Assembly: GCA_949948745.1 (NCBI GenBank) | Contig: CATLHA010000006.1 | Coordinates: 1 to 64,000 of the forward strand | Reading direction: 5' to 3' | Length of the DNA: 64,000 nt | Origin: an uncultured Caryophanales bacterium | Lineage (GTDB): Bacteria; Bacillota_I; Bacilli_A; RF39; UBA660 | The notes under the pieces: generated by a model | The model's input: the letters and a program-made list of their open reading frames with translations, nothing else | What the model was told of the DNA's origin: nothing | The model's database searches: none | Translations under genes and position numbers: made by a program | In this document: positions 1 through 8,449 of the stretch, piece after piece | Layout: every line of letters starts with the position of its first letter | Position numbering within the stretch: the first letter of the stretch is position 1

Positions 1-57
1 TATGCAGGCGTAAATCGTAAAGCGCTGGGAAGCGCTGCCAGAAAGAGAGCCTTATAG
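1..57 (+). other. 3' end of an unidentified structured RNA (or C-terminus of a small basic protein)
   Basis: This stretch is about half G+C, far above the surrounding DNA. It contains AGCGCT-GGGA-AGCGCT (positions 20-35), a perfect 6-bp hairpin capped by a GNRA tetraloop, and is followed directly by a strong terminator, so a noncoding RNA 3' end is my preferred reading. A reading frame is also open through it and ends at TAG 55-57 with an Arg/Lys-rich tail, so the end of a small basic protein is not excluded. The 5' part lies outside the window and I do not recognise the family. Confidence 0.35.
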
Positions 58-70
58 GCGATAGAGAAAA

Positions 71-99
71 ACCACTAGCTTAGCTAGTGGATATTTTTT
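71..99 (+). terminator. Rho-independent terminator upstream of rny
   Basis: CCACTAGC / GCTAGTGG form a perfect 8-bp stem with a TTA loop, followed by a T-rich tract. It ends whatever transcript enters from the left edge of the window. Confidence 0.8.
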
Positions 100-139
100 G
101 CTTTTTTGATTTTATATTTCCATTTTGAAATAAGATTTC

Positions 140-168
140 TTGACTTATTTTCGTATTAAATTTACAAT
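140..168 (+). promoter_or_regulatory. Sigma-A type promoter of rny
   Basis: TTGACT (140-145) and TACAAT (163-168) are separated by exactly 17 bases. They lie downstream of a terminator and about 55 bases before the rny start codon, so rny probably has its own promoter. Confidence 0.65.
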
Positions 169-224
169 AGAAATAGATGTAAATGATTTAAATGATTATA
201 TACATAGATAAATGGAGGTAGGAT

Positions 225-1778
225 ATGAATCAAATTATACTCTCCATTTTACTAGTCGTTATTGGATTAATTTCAGGATTTGGATTATCTATACTTTTTA
301 ATTATTATAGAGAAAATGGAACTTCTAAGAAAATTGAGGCTATGCTTGAAAAAGCAAAAAAAGATGCTGAAAAAACAAAAAGAGAGTCTATTTTAGAAAC
401 AAAAGAAGAGATACATAAATTAAAGTTAGAAAATGAAAAAGATTTGAAAGAGAAAAAAAATGAGGTAAAGCTTTCTGAGGAACGCTTGATTCAGCGTGAG
501 AAAAACATGGATAAACGTGATGAACTTTACCAAAAAAGAGAATCTATTTTAGATGATAGAGAAAACAAACTATTTGAAAAACAAAAAGAAATCCAAGACG
601 AACAGGTGAAAGTGGAGGAAATTAAACAACAACAATTAGATTTACTACATGAAATCTCAGGGATTGGGATTGATAAAGCTAAAGAAATGGTTATGAGCAA
701 AGTAAAAGAGGCAATGTCTAAGGAAATTACTGCTTATATCAGAGAGTCAGAAAATGAAGCAAAATTGGAAGTGGATAGAAAAGCAAAGGAATTATTAGTT
801 AGTTCTATGCAAAAATTTGCATCTGATGTTGCGAATGAACAAACTGTTACAGTATTAAATCTTGCGAATGATGATATGAAGGGTAGAATCATTGGTCGTG
901 AAGGAAGAAATATTCGTACCATTGAAGCAATTACGGGAGTCGATTTAATTATTGATGATACTCCTGAAGCTGTTGTATTATCAAGTTTTGATCCATTGCG
1001 TCGTGAAATCGCTAGAGTTACACTTGAGACTTTACTAAAAGATGGAAGAATTCATCCAACTAGAATTGAAGAATTGTATGATAAAGTTACAAAGGATATG
1101 CGAGGAAAAATTATCGAATACGGTAATGATGCCTTGTTTGAACTTGGTTTAACGAAAGTAGATCCTGAACTTGTAGAATTAATTGGTAAATTACATTTCC
1201 GTACAAGTTATGGACAAAATGCTCTACAACATTCTATTGAAGTGGCACATTTGGCTGGAGTTTTGGCTGGAGAACTTGGAGAGAATGTTGCTTTGGCAAA
1301 ACGTGCAGGGCTTTTACATGACATTGGAAAAGCAATAGATCATGAAGTAGAAGGAAGTCATGTTGCAATTGGTGTTGATTTGGTTAAAAAATATCATGAA
1401 CATGATGTTGTAATTGACTCGATTGCATCTCATCATGGGGATGCTGCACCTAAAAGTGTTATTGCAGTTATTATAGCAATTGCAGATGCACTTAGTGCTT
1501 CACGTCCAGGGGCTAGAAATGATTCTTTAGAAAACTATATTAAACGTTTGGAACAATTAGAGTCTATCGGTAATGATATTCCAGGTGTTGAAAAAACATT
1601 CGCAGTACAAGCTGGTCGTGAATTACGTGTTATAGTAAAACCTGAGGAAGTAGATGATTTGGCTTCTCATCAGATAGCTCGTGATATTAAGGAGCAAATT
1701 GAAACTACAATGCAGTATCCTGGTACAATTAAGGTTACAGTAGTTCGAGAAACGAGAGCACAAGAAGAGGCAAAATAG
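225..1778 (+). CDS. rny: Ribonuclease Y
   Basis: Membrane-anchored endoribonuclease that initiates mRNA decay in Firmicutes and works with RNase J, which is also encoded nearby. The 517-residue length matches the family. An N-terminal membrane segment (about 4-25) is followed by a long charged coiled coil (about 35-190), a KH RNA-binding domain with [12 protein letters not shown] at 220-231, and an HD domain with the catalytic His-Asp pair in LLHDIGKA (H365, D366). The start has a GGAGG site eight bases upstream. The gene appears monocistronic, with its own promoter and a terminator overlapping the stop codon. Identity is clear from domain order and motif conservation. Confidence 0.97.
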   Translation: MNQIILSILLVVIGLISGFGLSILFNYYRENGTSKKIEAMLEKAKKDAEKTKRESILETKEEIHKLKLENEKDLKEKKNEVKLSEERLIQREKNMDKRDELYQKRESILDDRENKLFEKQKEIQDEQVKVEEIKQQQLDLLHEISGIGIDKAKEMVMSKVKEAMSKEITAYIRESENEAKLEVDRKAKELLVSSMQKFASDVANEQTVTVLNLANDDMKGRIIGREGRNIRTIEAITGVDLIIDDTPEAVVLSSFDPLRREIARVTLETLLKDGRIHPTRIEELYDKVTKDMRGKIIEYGNDALFELGLTKVDPELVELIGKLHFRTSYGQNALQHSIEVAHLAGVLAGELGENVALAKRAGLLHDIGKAIDHEVEGSHVAIGVDLVKKYHEHDVVIDSIASHHGDAAPKSVIAVIIAIADALSASRPGARNDSLENYIKRLEQLESIGNDIPGVEKTFAVQAGRELRVIVKPEEVDDLASHQIARDIKEQIETTMQYPGTIKVTVVRETRAQEEAK

Positions 1779-1790
1779 ACCTCTTTTTTT
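1762..1790 (+). terminator. Terminator overlapping the rny stop codon
   Basis: AGAGG / CCTCT form the core of a hairpin that A/T pairs can extend. It spans the TAG of rny and runs into a T7 tract. Confidence 0.6.
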
Positions 1791-1849
1791 CTTGTAACTT
1801 TATTTTAAATTTGTTATATTTAATATAGAGTAGAAAGGAAGAATTTAAC

Positions 1850-2728
1850 ATGTATAATGAGGAACAAGTTTTACAAAAAGTTTCTAATAAAAAACAAAAA
1901 GAAATGCTAATACTGACAATTGCTGTTTGTGTATTCTTGATTATTGTTCTAGCAATCTGTATGTATTTTTATTCTGATAATTTACCACTAGTTGATTTGC
2001 CAACATATACGGTTTCTCCAGAAGATTGGACTACTGATAATGTTGTTGTTACAATTACAAATAATCCAAATCATATTCAATCTTATTCATTTGATGGGGG
2101 ACTAACATGGCAAGCTAATAGTAGTTATACCGTGACTGATAATAAAGAAATAACGATTCAAGTATTAGATACAAAAAATAAATATAGTAGACAACAAACT
2201 GTTACGATTTCCAATATTGATCGTACTGCACCAGAAATTAATTTTACAGATAATCCAACTACAATTCAAATGGGTCAAAATTGGACTGTTGGTATTGGTG
2301 CCCAAGTAACAGATAAAGAGTCTGGTTTAAGTAATAATTATACAACAATTCCAGCTACTATTGATACTAGTCGTGAAGGTGTATTTGAAATTACTTATTC
2401 TGCATTTGACAGGGCTGGGAATTTTGCAGAAAAGAAAAGAACTGTTATTGTGAAAGATACAAAAGGTAGGACTTATTATAGATATCGTGATGGAAGAATT
2501 GAATCCTATGAGTGTGAACCATATTTATGTAAATGTGTAACCTCTTCACAGGCTTCTTCTACTGGTACTTGTCCTACTGGATATACTTTAAATAGTGAGG
2601 GTCAATGTTGTAATACGTGTTATAAGATGTGTTCCCGTACAGTTTGGGGCGAATGGAGTGAGTGGAGTCAAAAAGAAGTAACTCCGACTGCAACAAGAGA
2701 AGTTGAAACAATGATTCGAGAGGATTAG
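1850..2728 (+). CDS. Membrane-anchored Ig-like protein with Cys-rich C-terminus (copy 1)
   Basis: Unrecognised 292-residue surface protein. A short cytoplasmic head of about 22 residues is followed by one membrane segment (about 23-43), an extracellular beta-rich domain containing the signature SFDGGLTWQ (about 80-90), and a second Ig-like domain beginning NIDRTAPEI (about 123) that resembles the DUF5011-type surface folds. The C-terminal part (about 205-280) has some nine cysteines and ends in WGEWSEWS, a WxxW pattern recalling thrombospondin type-1 repeats. It is followed directly by a paralogue of the same architecture, so the two are probably co-expressed. An adhesive or envelope role is inferred only from topology; the start has a GGAAG site. 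Confidence 0.75.
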   Translation: MYNEEQVLQKVSNKKQKEMLILTIAVCVFLIIVLAICMYFYSDNLPLVDLPTYTVSPEDWTTDNVVVTITNNPNHIQSYSFDGGLTWQANSSYTVTDNKEITIQVLDTKNKYSRQQTVTISNIDRTAPEINFTDNPTTIQMGQNWTVGIGAQVTDKESGLSNNYTTIPATIDTSREGVFEITYSAFDRAGNFAEKKRTVIVKDTKGRTYYRYRDGRIESYECEPYLCKCVTSSQASSTGTCPTGYTLNSEGQCCNTCYKMCSRTVWGEWSEWSQKEVTPTATREVETMIRED

Positions 2729-2737
2729 GTGAAAAAA

Positions 2738-3685
2738 ATGTTTGGAAAAAAAGAAGAATATACTGGTCCTGTAGATCAATATGGTCGTCCTTTAGATGTG
2801 GAGGAACCAAAAAGAAGTGCAGAGGATGATAGGCATTTACTTAAGGTGATTTTTACTTCATTAGCAGTTGTTACTATTGTTATTGTATTTATTATATTTG
2901 GTTTCAATTATTTTCATCAAAATAGTTTAAAAATTCCAACTGCTAAATTATCTACGACAGAGTGGACTAAGGATGATGTTATTGTTACTGTTGATACATC
3001 TAGAGGCAGTGCAGAAGAATTTTCCTTTGATGGTGGATTAACTTGGCAAGAAAGCAATCAATTTGTCGTTACGAAAAATCAGGAGTTGTCTATTCAAGTG
3101 AGAACTTCTTCTGGTAAGGTTAGCAAACCTGCTACTTTGGTTATTTCTAATATTGACAAGGAGAAACCAGATCTTTACTTTATTGATTCTTATATTGTGG
3201 CAGTAGGTAGTAATTTTGATCCTAGGGAAAATGTAACTGCTATTGATAATGGTTCTGGAATTGATGAATATAATATTGATACTTCTGTTTTGGATTTATC
3301 TACTCCTGGCGAATATGCTATTTCTTACTATATAAGTGATATGGTAGGAAATGAGGTGTTGAAAACTAGAAAAATCATTGTAGAACCGACATTAAGTGAA
3401 TATAGGTATCGTTCTAGAAGTGTTTCAGTTGTAGAATCAGAGTGTAGAGTTGCTTGTCGTTGTGATAATACAGATGCAGAGGGTAATTGTCCGGCTGGTA
3501 CGTATTTAGATAAGGAGAGTGGTGCTTGTTGTGCGTCTTGCTTAGAACCTTGTTTAGAAACTGAATATGGAGAATGGTCTAACTGGCAAGAAAAAAGAAT
3601 TCTTCCTACTAAAGAATTGGAAGTTCAAATGATTACAAAACAAGCTTTAGAACAATTGATTTTGGACGAACAACAGGCTAAATAA
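2738..3685 (+). CDS. Membrane-anchored Ig-like protein with Cys-rich C-terminus (copy 2)
   Basis: Tandem paralogue of the preceding gene: cytoplasmic head (about 35 residues), one membrane segment, a domain with SFDGGLTWQE, a NIDKEKPDL Ig-like domain, then a Cys-rich tail with CRCDN, CCASC and YGEWSNWQ. ATG 2738 is chosen because AGGTG lies six bases upstream; an in-frame GTG at 2729, directly after the previous stop, is an alternative. Cysteine spacing and the WxxW element are conserved between the copies although the rest has diverged, so the Cys-rich module is probably the functional part. Its ligand is unknown. Confidence 0.72.
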   Translation: MFGKKEEYTGPVDQYGRPLDVEEPKRSAEDDRHLLKVIFTSLAVVTIVIVFIIFGFNYFHQNSLKIPTAKLSTTEWTKDDVIVTVDTSRGSAEEFSFDGGLTWQESNQFVVTKNQELSIQVRTSSGKVSKPATLVISNIDKEKPDLYFIDSYIVAVGSNFDPRENVTAIDNGSGIDEYNIDTSVLDLSTPGEYAISYYISDMVGNEVLKTRKIIVEPTLSEYRYRSRSVSVVESECRVACRCDNTDAEGNCPAGTYLDKESGACCASCLEPCLETEYGEWSNWQEKRILPTKELEVQMITKQALEQLILDEQQAK

Positions 3686-3703
3686 AAGAAGAAAATCTAT
3701 TAG

Positions 3704-3994
3704 ATGGAATTAGAATCAAAGGAACTAGGAAATACTGAGTTTCTAAATTGTTTTTTAATAACACACTATTCAAAATACCAGATGTTTGAGGAATTAGAAG
3801 ATGATTCAAGAGTTTTATCATTGATGGATAATACAAAAAATATTTTAAAAAATAAGTGGTTAAAAACAGTAGATTAATTGTATAGTGAAATGTTAGAAGA
3901 AGTAAATCGTCGGGGATTAGAAGTTCAAAGTTTAGATATAGATTTAATATATAGTGATAACTTTTTTTTCTTTTCAAGATTTGATGAGAAATAA
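3704..3994 (+). pseudogene. Short hypothetical gene interrupted by an in-frame TAA
   Basis: A 57-codon reading frame starts at ATG 3704 and meets TAA at 3875-3877. The same frame then stays open for 38 more codons to TAA 3992-3994, with protein-like composition on both sides. The whole 96-codon frame has no frameshift, so a single nonsense change would explain it. No family is recognised and no good ribosome binding site is seen, which fits decay. Confidence 0.4.
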
Positions 3995-4026
3995 TTCGAC
4001 TTATATTAGAAAAAGATAATATAAAA

Positions 4027-4086
4027 AAATTTCAGATTTATGAACTATATTTTAAAGTGGAAAGTTCATTTCTGAAATTTTTATTT
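4027..4086 (+). terminator. Large terminator-like hairpin
   Basis: AAATTTCAGA (4027-4036) pairs perfectly with TCTGAAATTT (4071-4080). An inner ATGAAC/GTTCAT stem adds six pairs, and a T-rich stretch follows. It sits between convergent degraded genes and probably ends transcription from the left. Confidence 0.6.
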
Positions 4087-4138
4087 TGAGTAAATATTAG
4101 TTTTAATAGTTTATCATTTTTGTTTATTAAGATTTTAT

Positions 4139-4908
4139 TTAGTTTCGCTTGAAAAATTGCTTTATTTTTTGAATTCCAGTTTTTTTAGGTTCTTGTTTTT
4201 CCTCCTCAGGATTTTCAAAGGGATTAGAATATAAAAATTCTTGAATATAAGGAGGCAAATTTTTAAATTCTATCAATACGTTATCAATAAAGTTTGGATC
4301 AGTTGCAAATAAAGACTTTAATTTATATACATCTTCCCATTCCCAATTATGTATAGTATTACATTGTTCTGATATTGAGCATTTATCTAAATTCATAGAA
4401 TATTTAATTTGGTAATTGGTGTCACCTATAGCAATAGAACCTTGATTTAATCTTATTTTAGGAATTTTTGATAATCTTCCATCTTCTCCATATATGAGAT
4501 CTACTTCTGTAATAGTGGCATCAGGACTATGCCACCCTTTTAAATCATATTCTTCTGTGAAAAATTCATTTTCTATAATAGTATTATATAAATTAGTAAA
4601 GTCGATTCTATTTAAGATTTTTTGTTGTTCTTCTAAATTAAGTCGCTCTGATAAAATAAAGAATGTATTATTTTTTCTTCCAACTAATAATTCTTTTTGA
4701 TAACTGCCACTATATGACATTTTTATTAGTAAACATTCATTTTCTTTGATTTTTCTTTTAGAAACTTCTATTTTTGTACAATGGCATACAATTCCAAACC
4801 GATCTTTAAATTATTGTATAATTCTGATATTCCTTGATTCCATATATTATGTATATAATTCTTTTTTGTAAAATCAATTAATTCTTTTAATGAAACGTAT
4901 CCCGGCAT
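4139..4908 (-). pseudogene. Hypothetical gene split by a frameshift
   Basis: An unrecognised protein now lies in two frames. The 5' part starts at ATG 4908 behind an excellent AAAGGAGG site and runs 46 codons to a TAG at 4770-4768. The 3' part (193 residues from ATG 4720 to 4139) stays open upstream of that ATG, through a stretch reading RFGIVCHCTKIEV, until it overlaps the 5' frame near position 4800. One indel there would restore a single protein of about 250 residues. The ATG at 4720 has no convincing ribosome site, which argues against the shorter form being the native gene. No domain is recognised; the C-terminus is Lys-rich. Confidence 0.55.
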
Positions 4909-4973
4909 AGGAACCTCCTTTAATTTAATGCTATAAATATTGTATCATTAAATATTCTTTTTTTTAATTATTT

Positions 4974-5000
4974 TATAAAAAAACCACTAATTTTGATTAG
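4974..5000 (-). terminator. Terminator of rnj (minus strand)
   Basis: CTAAT/ATTAG stem with a 4-base loop overlapping the end of rnj, followed on the minus strand by a run of seven T. Confidence 0.5.
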
Positions 5001-6693
5001 CGATTTCTTTCTCTTTATTAATATCAATAATTACAGGTAATATAATTGGTCTTCTTCCAGTAAGTTCTTCAGTATAGGTAATTAATTCACCAATGATTTT
5101 TGCTTTTATTTCATTGATATTATCTTTACTATTTATCAATCGATCATTAATTACATTTTCACTTGTTACTTCTATTTGTTTAATTAGTTCTTCATTTTCA
5201 TTTACTAGAATAAATCCTCGAGTTGTAATATTTGGTTTAATTAGTAGTTTTCTTTTTGCCATATCAATATTTGCGATTACTACTAAGATTCCATCATTAG
5301 ACATCATTTTTCTGTCTCTAATTACAACTCCACCAACTTCACCAATTCTGTTTCCATCTACATAAACATCATCACCAGATACTTTTTCTTTAGCTTTTGT
5401 AATTACGTGATTTGTAAGATTTAAGATATCTCCATTTTCTAAAACAAAAGTGTTTTCTTTTGGAATACCACAATCAATTGCGATATTTGCATGGTGATTT
5501 AGCATTCTATATTCTCCATGGAATGGCATCATATATTTTGGCATAATCAATCGAATCATTAATTTTAATTCTTCTTCATTGGCATGTCCTGATGTATGTA
5601 GGTCTCCATCTGAATTTCCATTTGTGAATACTTGTACACCTTTTAGGTATAGTTTATTAATTGTTTTTGAAATAGCAAGTGCATTTCCTGGAATTGGAGA
5701 TGAAGAGAATATTACAATATCATCTGGTCTTAAGGATACATGTTTATGTGTTCCTTCTGCAATTCTTGAAAGTGCTGCGAGTGGCTCTCCTTGAGATCCA
5801 GTACATAGTACAGCTACTTCGCCAGGTTTTAATGTATTTGCTACTTCTGGAGTGATAAATAGTTCTTTATGATTAATATATCCTCCGTTAATTGATATTT
5901 GAATATTGTTTTCCATGCTTCGTCCAAAGACACATATTTTTCTATTATGTTTGTAGCATGTTTCTACGATATGTTTTAAGCGGTATATATTTGAAGCAAA
6001 TGTCGCAAGAATAATTCTTCTATTTGAATATTTAGTAAAAATGTCCATTAGAGTATCATCTACTTTGGATTCACTAATTGACATACCTTCGTTTAAGGCA
6101 TTTGTTGAATCACTGATTAATAAATCTACTCCACGTTTTCCTAATTCAGCCATTTTATGTAAATCAGCCATAGGACCAATCGGAGTCAAGTCAAATTTAA
6201 AGTCACCAGTTGTTACAATGCTCCCATTTGGTGTTTTTACATAAATTCCATGAGAATCTGGAATTGAGTGTGTTGTTCTAAAAAATTCAATTTCAATGTT
6301 TTTAAGTTTTATTTTTGTAGTATCATCATATGCATATAAATGATCATATCTAATATTTCTATCTTCTAATTTAATCGCAATTAATTCTTTTGCTTGATTA
6401 GGAGCATAGATTGCAGGAATATTTACTGTTTGTAGTAAAAAAGGAATTCCTCCGATATGGTCCTCATGCCCATGAGTTATTACTAAACATTTAATTTTTT
6501 CTTGATTCTCTTTTAAAAATGTGTAATCTGGAAGTACATAGTCAATTCCTAATAAGTCTCCCTCAGGAAAACGTATTCCAGCATCGATGATTACAATTTC
6601 ATCTTTGTACATTACACAGTACATATTCTTTCCGACTTCGCCTAAACCACCTAAAACAATAAGTTTTGTTTCATTTGGTTTGTTTCGTATCAC
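4987..6693 (-). CDS. rnj: Ribonuclease J
   Basis: Metallo-beta-lactamase/beta-CASP ribonuclease with endonuclease and 5'-3' exonuclease activity in mRNA turnover and rRNA maturation. The 568 residues match the RNase J family. The metal-binding motif HGHEDHIGG occurs near residue 75, further metal ligands lie in HSIPDSHG and TGDFKFD, the beta-CASP region carries TGSQGEPLAALSRIA, and PFHGEYRML is the C-terminal histidine motif. The start is GTG at 6693 with AGGAG about nine bases upstream. It is divergent from ftsY and has its own promoter. Whether it corresponds to RNase J1 or J2 cannot be decided here. Confidence 0.95.
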   Translation of the reverse strand: MIRNKPNETKLIVLGGLGEVGKNMYCVMYKDEIVIIDAGIRFPEGDLLGIDYVLPDYTFLKENQEKIKCLVITHGHEDHIGGIPFLLQTVNIPAIYAPNQAKELIAIKLEDRNIRYDHLYAYDDTTKIKLKNIEIEFFRTTHSIPDSHGIYVKTPNGSIVTTGDFKFDLTPIGPMADLHKMAELGKRGVDLLISDSTNALNEGMSISESKVDDTLMDIFTKYSNRRIILATFASNIYRLKHIVETCYKHNRKICVFGRSMENNIQISINGGYINHKELFITPEVANTLKPGEVAVLCTGSQGEPLAALSRIAEGTHKHVSLRPDDIVIFSSSPIPGNALAISKTINKLYLKGVQVFTNGNSDGDLHTSGHANEEELKLMIRLIMPKYMMPFHGEYRMLNHHANIAIDCGIPKENTFVLENGDILNLTNHVITKAKEKVSGDDVYVDGNRIGEVGGVVIRDRKMMSNDGILVVIANIDMAKRKLLIKPNITTRGFILVNENEELIKQIEVTSENVINDRLINSKDNINEIKAKIIGELITYTEELTGRRPIILPVIIDINKEKEIANQN

Positions 6694-6750
6694 TTTTATA
6701 ATACTCCTTTCTTTAAGTTAATTTTTGATATAAAAGAACTAACCGATAAA

Positions 6751-6779
6751 ATTATACTAAAAAATTGTCTTTTTGTCTA
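6751..6779 (-). promoter_or_regulatory. Promoter of rnj
   Basis: On the minus strand, TAGACA (6779-6774) and TATAAT (6756-6751) are separated by 17 bases, about 58 bases upstream of the rnj GTG. The 242-base gap to ftsY otherwise holds a TATAAT at 6895-6900 that probably serves ftsY; no clear -35 was found for that one. Confidence 0.6.
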
Positions 6780-6935
6780 TCTTTTTCGAATTTGTTGACA
6801 TCTCCATTTATTTTATTATTTTCTTAGGAAGAAAACTCGTCATTTAAAATACTTTTTCTTTATTTTATTTATAGTATTTTAAATAATAGTTTGTTATAAT
6901 GGTATTTGTAAAAGAGGGTATCGACAGGAGGATTT

Positions 6936-8120
6936 ATGGGATTATTTAATAAAATTAAAAATATGTTTAAAAATACATCTTCTTCTAACGAATTGGATGA
7001 AAGTGTAAAAGAAGAACAAAATATAGAAGTAAAAAATGATTATGAAGTTAAAAATAATGTCGAAGAGATAATAGATAATAATATTACAGATGATGTTGAT
7101 AATACAGTTGATTTGGAAGAAAAATACTTATCTAATGAATCTACTAAAGGTGTCAATAATGATGTCAATAGAGATGTTAATAATGATAGTCATAAAGATG
7201 TAAAAATTTATGAGAAAGGACTATCAAAGTCAAGAAAAGGATTTGTTTCTAATTTGATTGGGTTAACCAATCGATATCAAAAAATTACAGATGAATATTT
7301 TGATGAGTTAGAAGAAATTTTGATTATGGCAGATATTGGTGTTCATACAGTGATGGATTTTATGGATAGACTAAGGGATCGTGTTCGTAAAGAAAAAATT
7401 GAAAATCCTTCGGAGTTAAAAGAAATTATTGTAGATGAATTATTTATTATTTATGTAGATGATAATATTTTGACAAATAAAATCCATTATACAGAGGAAG
7501 GACCAACTGTACTTCTATTTGTTGGTGTTAATGGTGTGGGAAAAACAACTACTATTGGAAAACTTGCTTGGAAATTAAAAAATGAAGGTAAGAAAGTGCT
7601 TCTTGTAGCTGGTGACACATTTCGTGCAGGGGCTACAAAGCAATTAAAAGAGTGGAGTGAAAGGGTTTCTGTTTCCTTTGTTGGAAAAGAGGAGGGAGTT
7701 GATCCTGCTTCCGTTGTTTTTGATGGGCTTAAAAAGGCGAAAGAAGAAAACTTTGATGTAGTATTAATTGATACAGCTGGACGTTTACAAAATAGGGTTA
7801 ATTTAATGAATGAACTTGAAAAAGTAAACAGAATTATTGGTAGAGAAATTCCAGATGCACCTCATGAAACATTGCTAATTATTGACGCGACTACTGGGCA
7901 AAATGGGATTAGTCAAGCACAAAAATTTAAAGAAATTACCAATATCACAGGAATCGTTTTAACAAAGTTGGATGGTACAGCTAAAGGTGGTATTGTACTT
8001 GCAATAAAAGAAGAAGTAAATCTGCCAGTGAAATATATTGGTTTGGGAGAAGCTAAAGAAGACTTACAGTCGTTTGATATTGAAAAATATATTTATGGAT
8101 TATTTAAAGATATAATGTAG
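6936..8120 (+). CDS. ftsY: Signal recognition particle receptor FtsY
   Basis: SRP receptor GTPase that docks ribosome-SRP complexes at the membrane. The N-terminal 95 residues are acidic and Asn/Asp-rich (A domain). The NG domain follows, with G1 motif GVNGVGKTTT at 198-207, DTFRAGA near 227, DTAGR at 279-283 and TKLDG at 342-346. AGGAGG precedes the ATG. It begins a co-oriented block ftsY-ylxM-HerA-HerA-membrane protein-ffh, so both SRP GTPases are encoded within 8 kb. Identity is certain. Confidence 0.97.
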   Translation: MGLFNKIKNMFKNTSSSNELDESVKEEQNIEVKNDYEVKNNVEEIIDNNITDDVDNTVDLEEKYLSNESTKGVNNDVNRDVNNDSHKDVKIYEKGLSKSRKGFVSNLIGLTNRYQKITDEYFDELEEILIMADIGVHTVMDFMDRLRDRVRKEKIENPSELKEIIVDELFIIYVDDNILTNKIHYTEEGPTVLLFVGVNGVGKTTTIGKLAWKLKNEGKKVLLVAGDTFRAGATKQLKEWSERVSVSFVGKEEGVDPASVVFDGLKKAKEENFDVVLIDTAGRLQNRVNLMNELEKVNRIIGREIPDAPHETLLIIDATTGQNGISQAQKFKEITNITGIVLTKLDGTAKGGIVLAIKEEVNLPVKYIGLGEAKEDLQSFDIEKYIYGLFKDIM

Positions 8121-8128
8121 GTGAAAAT

Positions 8129-8419
8129 ATGGATAAAAAAATATATTTGAATAGTTTATATGATTACTATTCTCTCCTTTTTACTGAAAAGCAAAGAGAA
8201 TATTTTGAAGAATACTATTTTAATGATTTATCTTTAAGTGAAATTGCAGAAAATAGTGGGGTTAGTAGGAATGCAGTTCATGGACAAATCAAGATTGTAG
8301 AAGAAAAGCTAGAATTTTATGAAAAAACTTTAAAATTATACGAAAAAGCTAATAAAATTCGACAACTAATAAAGAACCTTGATGATGATTTAAAAGAAAA
8401 AATAGAAGAATTAATATAA
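8129..8419 (+). CDS. ylxM: YlxM-family SRP-associated DNA-binding-like protein
   Basis: A 96-residue protein with a sigma-70 region 4-like helix-turn-helix (LSEIAENSGVSRNAVHGQIK, about 34-53). The family is almost always next to ffh/ftsY and is thought to modulate SRP. Here it lies eight bases after ftsY with a GGTGA site, so it is translationally linked. In most Firmicutes ylxM immediately precedes ffh; here two HerA genes and a membrane protein intervene. Confidence 0.88.
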   Translation: MDKKIYLNSLYDYYSLLFTEKQREYFEEYYFNDLSLSEIAENSGVSRNAVHGQIKIVEEKLEFYEKTLKLYEKANKIRQLIKNLDDDLKEKIEELI

Positions 8420-8449
8420 AAAGAATAAAAAAGGAAAAGGGGCAAAATC

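Noticed and set aside
1-57. C-terminal end of RecA or a ribosomal protein
   Set aside because: RecA tails are acidic, the GC-rich codons do not fit neighbouring genes, and the sequence folds into a GNRA-capped hairpin.
3704-3994. Alternative genetic code with reassigned TAA/TAG
   Set aside because: Housekeeping genes such as gatA and gatB end at TAG or TAA at the expected family lengths, so these codons act as stops.
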